From assembly GCA_023228225.1 (NCBI GenBank), contig JALOBO010000003.1, forward strand, positions 1-64,000: a stretch of DNA of 64,000 nt, in the 5' to 3' direction. The notes beneath the pieces are model-generated. The model searched no databases, had not been told where the DNA came from, and was given only the letters and a program-made list of their open reading frames with translations. A program made the position numbers and the translations under genes. Each line of letters starts with the position of its first letter. Position 1 is the first letter of the stretch. Shown here in pieces: positions 15,484-22,305 of the stretch. Source of the DNA: Clostridia bacterium. Lineage in GTDB: Bacteria; Bacillota; Clostridia; Christensenellales; UBA1242.

Positions 15484-16023
15484 TTACTGTTTATTTGTTG
15501 AACCGAATCCGCCAGTTCCACGCTCTGTTATTTCTGTAAAAAGATCTTGTTCTGTTGTTTCTTCAATGTCTGAATAATCAACATGCACTTCAAGGAATTG
15601 AATTAATTTCTCATTCTCGCAAATTTCAACAATGAAGTTTGATGTATTTACGATACTTAAGTGCATTTCGCCTTGGTAATCTTCATCAATTACTTCAGCT
15701 AATCTGTCAAGACCTTTCTTTACGCCAATGCCTGATTTGTTATGAGCGTTTAATGCGATTTGTTCGTGACCGCGGATTTTGATTCCTGATGGTATCATCA
15801 GTCTTTCGTGTGGGGCAAGCAATATTTTTTTTGCTTGTTCGTCAATGTAGTAGGAATAATTTCCAGGACGGAGTTGGGAGTAATTTGGATTTTTGGCAAT
15901 AAGGTCGAATAAGAATTGGTCATTAAACTCTGGCATGAAAAAATCAATTCCTGCTGAACGAGATGTGCCTCTTTCTGGTTGTTTTACAGCACGTGTTCTT
16001 GCGTAGAATAATTTTTTTTGCAT
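15484..16023 (-). CDS. dut: Deoxyuridine triphosphatase (dUTPase)
   Basis: Hydrolyses dUTP to dUMP and pyrophosphate, keeping uracil out of phage DNA and supplying dTMP synthesis. The conserved motifs are in order: AGIDFFMP (motif 1), HNKSGIGVKKGL (motif 2), AEVIDEDYQGEMH with the catalytic aspartate (motif 3), ENEKLIQFLEV (motif 4) and the C-terminal arm RGTGGFGST (motif 5). The length of 179 residues is slightly above the usual 150 because of an insertion after motif 1. It is the first gene after a terminator and promoter-like element, ahead of the zinc-ribbon and polymerase genes. Confidence 0.95.
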   Translation of the reverse strand: MQKKLFYARTRAVKQPERGTSRSAGIDFFMPEFNDQFLFDLIAKNPNYSQLRPGNYSYYIDEQAKKILLAPHERLMIPSGIKIRGHEQIALNAHNKSGIGVKKGLDRLAEVIDEDYQGEMHLSIVNTSNFIVEICENEKLIQFLEVHVDYSDIEETTEQDLFTEITERGTGGFGSTNKQ

Positions 16024-16063
16024 ATTAGAATTTTGTGTTTTAGTTACTTGTTTGTTAATTTAA

Positions 16064-16073
16064 AATTATATAC
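16064..16073 (-). promoter_or_regulatory. Variant promoter-like element before dUTPase
   Basis: The coding strand reads GTATATAATT, sharing the TATATAAT core of the GAATATATA elements. It sits between the terminator at 16101-16123 and the dUTPase start, about 40 bases upstream of it. Confidence 0.35.
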
Positions 16074-16100
16074 ATTAAAGTTCCATAGTTTTAAATAACC

Positions 16101-16123
16101 AAAGGTTGCTTGGGACAACCTTT
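16101..16123 (-). terminator. Rho-independent terminator
   Basis: An 8-bp stem (AAAGGTTG and CAACCTTT) with a short G-rich loop is followed by TGGTTATTT on the minus strand. It ends transcription from the zinc-ribbon gene at 16144-17025 and isolates the dUTPase-polymerase operon. Confidence 0.7.
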
Positions 16124-16143
16124 AGTATATTTTAATGGGTTTT

Positions 16144-17025
16144 TTATAAACGTGTTCCGCAGTTAGAACAGAATTTTGCAGTTGCTTTTGAAGATTTTGT
16201 TCCACATTCTGTACAATAAACTCGATGATTTACATCAGAAGAATCACTATGTTTTTGGCTTTCAGGTAACAATTGTAAAGAAATTGCATGTATGCAAATA
16301 TCAGAAAATTCTTTATCAACATACACTAAATTTTGACTTGACGCAGAACCTTTTTCAACTCTTCCTGTTTCAATATCTAGTGATTTTTTAGAACGAATAC
16401 GTTGTCCATTATCTGTACTACCTTTGAATGATTTTGTGTTGCTTTCATCAGAAAATTCCATATTAAAGTCATGCATAGATGTGTATGACATTGATGCAGC
16501 AGAATTACTTGTTAATGTCGTATTGCATGTAGAACCTGATGAAATAGTAGTTGTACCGAATGATGGTGCGCCAGTGTTTTGTGAATAGTAAATTCCTGGG
16601 TTAAAAATTGTTGGTGAACCTACGTACGTTGGCTGATTTATAGTTCGCCAAATTTCAGGCTGAAGTTTTTCTTCGTAGAACTTAATATCAACATTGCCAT
16701 TTTTCATAATTGCATTTGCAACTTCAGCAGAATTACCTGAAACATTATATGTGCTAAATAAAAATTTTCGATTTTCATTTAAATAACGTTCAAGAAAAAC
16801 ACGTTCGCCTGGTCTAAGAATTAATCCACCACCTTGTAAAGTAGTTCCATTAATACTGATAATTGATAAAATGTTTTTTTGTGTCGGGTTGAATAACTCG
16901 ATTTGGAATGTTTGTCTATCCTTAAGATAAACTTTGTTATCGTAAGATTTTAAACGATTTTTGTTTACTGCAATGTATGCAGACGGTTTGCTAGGCGTGT
17001 GAGCCCATTGATTTGAATGTAACAT
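16144..17025 (-). CDS. Protein with C-terminal zinc ribbon
   Basis: Function unknown. The first ~130 residues look like a compact beta domain (LKDRQTFQIELFNPTQ, then LILRPGERVFLERYL). A Ser/Thr/Asn-rich linker follows at about 145-190. The last 25 residues form a typical C4 zinc ribbon, CTECGT followed by FCSNCGTRL. The gene stands alone: a 188-base untranslated stretch lies upstream and a terminator downstream. The Pro/Gly-rich N-terminal half could be structural. I would not assign a role. Confidence 0.75.
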   Translation of the reverse strand: MLHSNQWAHTPSKPSAYIAVNKNRLKSYDNKVYLKDRQTFQIELFNPTQKNILSIISINGTTLQGGGLILRPGERVFLERYLNENRKFLFSTYNVSGNSAEVANAIMKNGNVDIKFYEEKLQPEIWRTINQPTYVGSPTIFNPGIYYSQNTGAPSFGTTTISSGSTCNTTLTSNSAASMSYTSMHDFNMEFSDESNTKSFKGSTDNGQRIRSKKSLDIETGRVEKGSASSQNLVYVDKEFSDICIHAISLQLLPESQKHSDSSDVNHRVYCTECGTKSSKATAKFCSNCGTRL

Positions 17026-17170
17026 AAATATAACTTTATTTTATGCAGTTACTAATCATTTCGTTACCCCAAGAATAACTCAAATGCCACAAGGACACAT
17101 GACCAATAAACAGCTGTTTGTTTTAACGTATCAATAAAGTTAATTACCTTAATAGGTTATTCAATTGTAT

Positions 17171-17179
17171 TATATATTC
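17171..17179 (-). promoter_or_regulatory. Candidate phage promoter element GAATATATA
   Basis: Exact copy 146 bases before the start of the zinc-ribbon gene. The 17026-17213 gap also holds a short palindrome (AAACAGCTGTTT, near 17118) and nothing else I can interpret; a long untranslated leader is possible. Confidence 0.4.
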
Positions 17180-17213
17180 AGAACTATTAAATAGTTTCAG
17201 ATTTCTTATCTTT

Positions 17214-17588
17214 TTACATCAAATTACTTGTTCCGCCTTGATATGTTCCAGTGCTTACACGTATTAATGTATCAATATGTAATTCTTTGTAATAATCGCT
17301 ATACCCTAAATTTGCATCAGTATTTTTGTAACGTTCAATAATTGGAACAAATGCAAATATTCTGTTACTGCTGAGTCCTAAACCAATAAAATATCTGCCG
17401 TATTCTTGCCATACTGTAATTTCTCTAGTTTTCCAGCCAAGTCCTTGTATAAATTGAATTTCTTCTACAAGAGCAGGCGGTAAATCTTTTAATTTCAAAT
17501 CTTTCTTTGTGCTTTCATCTCTTAATTGCAAAACAAGTTTGCTTTCGTTCAACGAAAATTCTTCTAATGTTGGTATTCTTTGTTTCAT
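17214..17588 (-). CDS. Small tagged protein of unknown function
   Basis: Starting at 17588 the protein begins MKQRIPTLEEFSLNESKLVL, the shared tag with L-N-E then S as a predicted prohead-protease site. The frame is open back to 17645, but that would overlap the preceding tagged gene, and alignment of tags across the window supports 17588. The body includes WKTREITVWQEYGRYFIGLG. The W/YGR segment recalls motifs in the tagged proteins near the left end. No known domain. Confidence 0.72.
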   Translation of the reverse strand: MKQRIPTLEEFSLNESKLVLQLRDESTKKDLKLKDLPPALVEEIQFIQGLGWKTREITVWQEYGRYFIGLGLSSNRIFAFVPIIERYKNTDANLGYSDYYKELHIDTLIRVSTGTYQGGTSNLM

Positions 17589-17595
17589 ACTTAAT

Positions 17596-17958
17596 TTAAT
17601 TTTTTCCAAATTTATTTGCGCCGATGAATTTTGCGTGAAAGTCAAGACTGCTTATTGCATTATCCAATTTTGATTGTACGCCTGGGTTATCTTTGACATG
17701 AATGATTGCTCTTGTCATTGAACCAGTTTCACCAAATTCTTGTTCAACTCTACAGTCAGTATCATTATCATCTGTGAATGCTGTATCTAATGCTTGTTGC
17801 AATTTTATAAAATTGCCATTACCAACAGCAACAGGAAATTCTAATGTTATAACAATTTCGGTAAAAGTCTTTTGCGAGCCAGCCGACGGTGTCGGTATGG
17901 CTTTCGCAAGTACTTCTTGTTCTATGTATTCGTTAAGTGTTAGTAAACGCTTTTGCAT
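17596..17958 (-). CDS. Small tagged protein of unknown function
   Basis: Begins MQKRLLTLNEYIEQEVLAKA, a divergent form of the shared tag. The longer frame from 17994 would overlap the 801-residue gene; starting at 17958 leaves a 1-base spacing to that stop. The remainder contains VITLEFPVAVGNGNFIKLQ and a plausible alpha/beta fold of about 100 residues ending in SSLDFHAKFIG. No catalytic motif seen. It lies between two other tag-bearing genes in one transcription unit. Confidence 0.68.
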   Translation of the reverse strand: MQKRLLTLNEYIEQEVLAKAIPTPSAGSQKTFTEIVITLEFPVAVGNGNFIKLQQALDTAFTDDNDTDCRVEQEFGETGSMTRAIIHVKDNPGVQSKLDNAISSLDFHAKFIGANKFGKN

Positions 17959-17959
17959 A

Positions 17960-20365
17960 TTACGATTCTTGTAAACTATTTTTGATGAAATCATCTAAAG
18001 TATATAAACGTTTCATATTGAAACGACTAGCACCAGATCTGTTTAAACCTGCGTTTGCTGGTAATTGGTCGTCATCAAATTTATCACCTGAACCTGTTAA
18101 ACCTGGGCCTGGTAAATATACATTGCCCATTCCTGGTACATTCGACACAGTTGATGCATCAGTTTCATTTATTTTTGTTTCGATTTTAATAGTAGATACG
18201 CCAGTTTCAAATTCAACCAAATATGCGCCTTCAGATACCGATAAAATAGTTCCTATTCCATTAGGAAATTTGTATTTTTCGCCAAGTTCCATAATGTCTG
18301 ACATCTCAGCAACAGATTCATTTGATTTATCACCGTCACCTTTTTCTCCTTCTTTCTCAACAGATAATAATTCGATATATGATTTAAGGTCGTCAAAACT
18401 GATTTCCCATTCTTTTGATAATCTTGTTATTTCTTCATCACCAATGGTAACAGCTCCAGCATCAGCAATTAATTGTTTTAATTCTGCTTTTTGTTCGTCA
18501 GTTAATAACTTTTTATCATCGTCTTCCTTAGGTTCTTCCTTAGGTTCTTCCTTAGGTTCTTCCTTAGGTTCTTCCTTAGGTTCTTCCTTAGGTTCTTCCT
18601 TAGGTTCTTCCTTAGGTTCTTCCTTAGGTTCTTCCTTAGGTTCTTCAACTTTTGGTGCGTCAGCAGTTGGCGTTGGTTTAACTTCTTCATCTTTAACTGT
18701 TGATTCTGCTGGTTTTGCAGGTTCTTCAACAGGTTTTGCAGGTTCAGCTGCAGGTTTAGCTTTAGGTTCAACACCTAACAATTCTTTTGCAAGTTTTATT
18801 GCATCTTCTTCATCAGATAAACCGTCAGCAACTAATTTTGAATAATATTTAGGATCTTCCCATAAATGATCTCGTGCAATTTCTGCAGCTTTCTTAATGT
18901 CATCAGTATGTTCGATTTCAACTTTTTTACCTACTTCTAATTCTTTGAATATGCCATCTTCTGAAACGCTATGTTTGTTTGCAATATCGGCAATTGATTT
19001 TCTATCAGATACACCGCCTGGGATTTGGTCAGGTTCACCTGTTTTTGGTTTTGCAACATCTGCATTGGCAGGATCTGTATCATCAACTTTAACATCAGGT
19101 GCTTTAGTCCCAGTGTCATCAGTATTTATTGGTTCTACAGATTTATCAGCTTTAGTTTCGTCATCAGTTTTAGGAACAGTTTTGTCGTCAGCATCAGGCG
19201 CAGGTGCTTTATCAGCATCAGTTCCTTCAACATCGGTATTTGTATCGACCGGTTTTTCAGCGGCAGGTTCACCATCTACAGGTTTTTCTGTTGACGTATC
19301 ACCTGTATTATCAGTAGCAGTTTGGTCAGAACCAGCAGGATCTAAACCAGGCACTTTAATATCTGATGTTGTTTCTCCATCTGTACCAGCAGCAGGTTGT
19401 TCAGCTGTTGTATCAATTGATGTAGGTTCAGATTCAGCAGCTGCTTTGAAAAATTCAGCACCCCAGTTATCAGGTTTAGCTTTTGTATAAAATTCTGAAT
19501 CTCGTTTTAAATTTCCAATAACAATTCTTAATGTTTGAATAGGGTCGTTGCCAGTAACATCGGCATCTTCGCCTGCAGCAGAACCATTTGCAAGTAATAC
19601 AACTTCCATACCAATTTTTAATTGGTCCATGTTATATGCAGCAACATCAATTCCTTGTTGTTTTGCAATTGCTTTAATTAACGAATCTGAATAATCTTCT
19701 AATAAAATTTCTTCTAATGAAACATTTTCATTAATTGTTGTTCTGTTTAATACGCGTACCCCAAAAGCAGATAATTCAAAGAATTTTTGTTTTGTTTCTT
19801 TGTCTTCTGTTACTTTGAATAAATGCGCGTTTTGTCGAACCCAAGCAAAAGTTGTTTTTCTGCCAGATTCTTCATTCATTTGTTTTATATATGCTATAAA
19901 AGCAGATCTTTCAATTTTACCAGATTCTGCGATATGCGCTAATACTTTATTTCTAACAGGTGTTGCAATTTGTGCAGTTTTTGCAGGATGCAAGTCTGTG
20001 TATTTTCTTTTTACTGTTGCTAATGCACCTTCTCCAATAATGTCGATATATACATCCTCTGTTGCTGAAGATTCTGCAAGAACTTTATTACCAAGTTCAT
20101 TTAAAGATACAAAGTAATTTTGTCCATTTTTTGTACGTTGGAAATATTTGCTATTTTCGTAAACCCAACCCAATGGAGTATTCGTTGTTGTTTCGCTCAA
20201 GCCATTAATGAATATTGATAATGTACTTTCAGCAATACTTCCGCATTTTTTTACGTATGCAAGAATTGCGTTGGCATTCGATGTAATCAATTCCGATGGT
20301 CGAGTAAATTCTTTTCTCTCTACGTCAACTGATTCATTTAAACGTGATGTCTTTTTAAAGTTCAT
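17960..20365 (-). CDS. Large acidic protein with winged-helix-like repeats, DUF5661-like domains and KEEP repeats
   Basis: An 801-residue mosaic. It starts MNFKKTSRLNESVD, with L-N-E then S like a prohead-protease site. Two tandem related segments at about 25-95 and 130-210 share the pattern AxLAYVKxxGxIxxSxFIxYI...WVRxNxxxF and look like winged helices. IGMEVVLLANGSAAGED and, later, VGKKVEIEHTDDI followed by ARDHLWEDPKYYSKLV resemble DUF5661. In between is a long acidic, low-complexity Asp/Thr/Pro linker. Nine consecutive Lys-Glu-Glu-Pro units follow the second DUF5661-like segment. The C-terminus, MKRLYTLDDFIKNSLQES, is a second copy of the tag. A scaffold or internal head protein is plausible but unproven. 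Confidence 0.75.
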   Translation of the reverse strand: MNFKKTSRLNESVDVERKEFTRPSELITSNANAILAYVKKCGSIAESTLSIFINGLSETTTNTPLGWVYENSKYFQRTKNGQNYFVSLNELGNKVLAESSATEDVYIDIIGEGALATVKRKYTDLHPAKTAQIATPVRNKVLAHIAESGKIERSAFIAYIKQMNEESGRKTTFAWVRQNAHLFKVTEDKETKQKFFELSAFGVRVLNRTTINENVSLEEILLEDYSDSLIKAIAKQQGIDVAAYNMDQLKIGMEVVLLANGSAAGEDADVTGNDPIQTLRIVIGNLKRDSEFYTKAKPDNWGAEFFKAAAESEPTSIDTTAEQPAAGTDGETTSDIKVPGLDPAGSDQTATDNTGDTSTEKPVDGEPAAEKPVDTNTDVEGTDADKAPAPDADDKTVPKTDDETKADKSVEPINTDDTGTKAPDVKVDDTDPANADVAKPKTGEPDQIPGGVSDRKSIADIANKHSVSEDGIFKELEVGKKVEIEHTDDIKKAAEIARDHLWEDPKYYSKLVADGLSDEEDAIKLAKELLGVEPKAKPAAEPAKPVEEPAKPAESTVKDEEVKPTPTADAPKVEEPKEEPKEEPKEEPKEEPKEEPKEEPKEEPKEEPKEEPKEDDDKKLLTDEQKAELKQLIADAGAVTIGDEEITRLSKEWEISFDDLKSYIELLSVEKEGEKGDGDKSNESVAEMSDIMELGEKYKFPNGIGTILSVSEGAYLVEFETGVSTIKIETKINETDASTVSNVPGMGNVYLPGPGLTGSGDKFDDDQLPANAGLNRSGASRFNMKRLYTLDDFIKNSLQES
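18531..18648 (-). repeat. 12-bp tandem repeat encoding Lys-Glu-Glu-Pro
   Basis: Ten nearly perfect copies of a 12-base unit containing GGTTCTTC (plus strand) lie in tandem inside the 801-residue gene. The sequence identity between units is higher than coding constraint needs, indicating recent expansion by slippage. Copy number probably varies between isolates. Confidence 0.9.
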
Positions 20366-20392
20366 GTGTATAATCTTATTTTTGTATTTATT

Positions 20393-20401
20393 TATATATT
20401 C
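20393..20401 (-). promoter_or_regulatory. Candidate phage promoter element GAATATATA
   Basis: Exact copy 28 bases before the start of the 801-residue gene and abutting the stop codon of the RNA-ligase-like gene. Confidence 0.5.
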
Positions 20402-21499
20402 TTATTTATTTCTAAACTTTGTAAATTGATTAAAGTCAAAAATGTTATCTTTTGTAAGAATATAGTCTTGTATTTGTTTTACTAACTTATTATGTTTTTC
20501 GATAAACTCTGCATTTAACAATCCTCGTTCAAAAAGAGGCTTATTAAATATCGTTAAAAATATTCTTAAAAGATATTCATATCTTTCATCTTTCAAATAT
20601 TTTTTAGTTTTTTGATTCGATATGTATCGTATCCCAAGCGAACCTGTTGAACTTATGAATGCTGGTGGATTAATTAGCATTGTTTCAATTGAATCACCAG
20701 ATTCTTCTATAAAACGATTAAATGCTTCGCATATAAAATTTGCAAATTTCATATCTTTGTTTTTTGCGTCAACGTGTATGTCTGTAAAATCTAATTGCGA
20801 TACAAAATCCGATAGTTCCATTATAAGCATTTCATAACCAGATGTATTTACCTTTGGAAATACCTTACGTTCAAATCTGTTGTCTTCTAATTTATAAAGT
20901 TTATCATTTATTTTGAAAATGTATCCTTCTATTAAATCGGATTTATTTAATGACATACTTGTTGCGTTATCACCAAATAAATTGTGCATTATCTCAGGTA
21001 GAATGCCTCCATTCTCAATGTAATTGACAATATCTTTAATGTGTTTTCGTTTCATTAGCTTGCCTTCAAATACCACTGGCTGACATGCTACATTCAATTG
21101 TTTCGCAACAACTTCCAATGAATCATTTACCTTTGTTTTTGATTTCGGAAAACTCATATCTGTTAGCAATAACATACTTTCAGGTTTCTTTGTGTATATT
21201 ACATCTAAATCATGGCCTACAAAATAAAAATTGAACGTTCCTTGTGGAATGTTTTCTTTGTTTGCAATTAAATGCGTTATGAAATCTTCATACAGGTCAG
21301 ATAATATTCTGTCGTATGTTTTGATGGGTTCAGACTTTTTCTTTGCATAAAATTCAACGTTGTTAAGTCTGTCTTTTAAAATAGATACACGATGTGCATT
21401 TATTTTTTCTGTTATACTTACTTTACTTTCTGTAAGTAATTCAATTAATTTTTCTTTGCCATTTTGTTGCAAATAATCGGATAGTGTTTCTACGCCCAT
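20402..21499 (-). CDS. RNA-ligase-like nucleotidyltransferase (divergent)
   Basis: Probably adenylates itself and joins or modifies nucleic-acid ends. A lysine motif-I candidate is EKINAHRVSI (about residues 32-41), where classical ligases have KxDGxR or KxxGxx. EFYAKKKSEP matches the position of the following motif, LIEGYIFKIN resembles motif IV, and YKLEDNRFERKV supplies a motif-V-like lysine region. The C-terminal ~150 residues are helical and unrecognised. The glycine of motif I is replaced by alanine, so activity is uncertain. It starts from the divergent promoter region shared with the only plus-strand gene. Confidence 0.6.
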   Translation of the reverse strand: MGVETLSDYLQQNGKEKLIELLTESKVSITEKINAHRVSILKDRLNNVEFYAKKKSEPIKTYDRILSDLYEDFITHLIANKENIPQGTFNFYFVGHDLDVIYTKKPESMLLLTDMSFPKSKTKVNDSLEVVAKQLNVACQPVVFEGKLMKRKHIKDIVNYIENGGILPEIMHNLFGDNATSMSLNKSDLIEGYIFKINDKLYKLEDNRFERKVFPKVNTSGYEMLIMELSDFVSQLDFTDIHVDAKNKDMKFANFICEAFNRFIEESGDSIETMLINPPAFISSTGSLGIRYISNQKTKKYLKDERYEYLLRIFLTIFNKPLFERGLLNAEFIEKHNKLVKQIQDYILTKDNIFDFNQFTKFRNK

Positions 21500-21523
21500 A
21501 ATGTTTGTTCTCTGTTTAAAATA

Positions 21524-21541
21524 AATATATAATTATATATT
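21524..21541. promoter_or_regulatory. Palindromic divergent promoter region
   Basis: AATATATAATTATATATT is an 18-base perfect palindrome between two genes that start in opposite directions. Read on the minus strand it extends to GAATATATAAT, 35 bases before the RNA-ligase-like gene. On the plus strand AAATATATAAT lies about 18 bases before the 114-residue gene. It looks like two overlapping copies of the promoter-like element. Confidence 0.5.
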
Positions 21542-21551
21542 CTAATAAAAA

Positions 21552-21896
21552 ATGAGCGAAATAAGCATTAAAGATTGGGCAAATTACAAAGAAGGTAGTG
21601 ATGCGGAAGCAAACTACTATTTGTTATTAGCAGTATTAAAAAAAGTTAGTACTGTTTCTGTTGAAAATAAATCGTTAGGAATTTCGATTTTAAAAGATAT
21701 GATGGGTGATTTAGAAATGGCACATCTTGAATATTTTGAAGATCCCAATAGATTAAAACATTTGCTTTTAGGCAAATATGTTGTAAGCTTATTTTATATG
21801 AATCTTAAGCACAAGGATAAAATTTTGCCACTTGATGTAATGGCACAAAAGAAAATATGGAAGAAAATAAAAATAGAAAGCACCACTGCCGTCTAA
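21552..21896 (+). CDS. Small protein of unknown function, the only plus-strand gene
   Basis: A 114-residue, mostly helical protein. Features are DWANYKEGSDAEANYYLLLA, ISILKDMMGDLEMAHLEYF and a lysine-rich end (AQKKIWKKIKIES). No cysteines, membrane segments or known motif. I accept it as real because it has its own promoter-like element on the plus strand, an A-rich leader like other genes here, ordinary codon use and a terminator after it, and no better minus-strand frame covers the interval. Being oppositely oriented, it may be expressed at a different time from its neighbours. Confidence 0.7.
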   Translation: MSEISIKDWANYKEGSDAEANYYLLLAVLKKVSTVSVENKSLGISILKDMMGDLEMAHLEYFEDPNRLKHLLLGKYVVSLFYMNLKHKDKILPLDVMAQKKIWKKIKIESTTAV

Positions 21897-21931
21897 TCCC
21901 ACCCTGTTGTTCGTGTCCAGCGTAATAGACA

Positions 21932-21956
21932 AAAGCCCTCTTAAACAGTGGGCTTT
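21932..21956. terminator. Bidirectional terminator between converging genes
   Basis: Stem AAAGCCC and GGGCTTT, with T-rich sequence on both sides. It lies between the end of the plus-strand gene and the end of the minus-strand tagged gene at 21964, so it can serve both. Confidence 0.75.
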
Positions 21957-21963
21957 CTTACTT

Positions 21964-22299
21964 TTATCTTGTTTTTCCTTTTTGAATAACATCTGCAAAA
22001 ACAGAATCTTCAGTTTTGAACAAATTCTTCAAATTATAAGTTTTTCGTAATTTTTCGATATCATCGAATGACGTTATCTTATGTGCAGTTACAATGTGCG
22101 GTCCGCTACTTGTACGTGCATCTTTATTTGCATCATCTTTATCTTCCCATACGTATGCGTATTTTCTGTCTTGGTCATTCGTATAGTAATGCATAGTTAT
22201 ATAAATTGGATAATGCGGTTCAGTTTTTATGCCAAGAGTGTATTCATATATTGAATTTTCTTTTATATAGTCGTCTAGACTAGGTATTCTTCGGTTCAT
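21964..22299 (-). CDS. Small tagged protein of unknown function
   Basis: The 111-residue protein begins MNRRIPSLDDYIKENSIYEY, a close match to the shared tag. The remainder has a beta stretch (PHYPIYITMHYYTNDQ, then RKYAYVWEDKDD) and a helical C-terminus ending TEDSVFADVIQKGKTR. No known domain. It follows the cytidylyltransferase-ligase fusion by 6 bases and is followed by a bidirectional terminator. Confidence 0.72.
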   Translation of the reverse strand: MNRRIPSLDDYIKENSIYEYTLGIKTEPHYPIYITMHYYTNDQDRKYAYVWEDKDDANKDARTSSGPHIVTAHKITSFDDIEKLRKTYNLKNLFKTEDSVFADVIQKGKTR

Positions 22300-22305
22300 A
22301 ATAAT

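Noticed and set aside
17041..17213. tRNA or other small RNA gene in the gap
   Set aside because: I found no cloverleaf-compatible arms or T-loop sequence by eye; only a promoter-like element and a short palindrome.
18531..18648. CRISPR array
   Set aside because: The units are 12 bp with no spacers and lie in frame within a gene.
18502..18774. Minus-strand ORF with Leu-Arg-Lys-Asn repeats
   Set aside because: It is another frame of the same 12-bp repeat, inside the accepted gene.
17937..18845. Long plus-strand ORF with Ser-Leu-Gly-Ser repeats
   Set aside because: It is the antisense shadow of the KEEP repeat and acidic linker of the 801-residue gene; no promoter or leader supports it.
21789..21998. 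Minus-strand ORF opposite the 114-residue gene
   Set aside because: It runs through the terminator hairpin and overlaps the plus-strand gene; composition is atypical.
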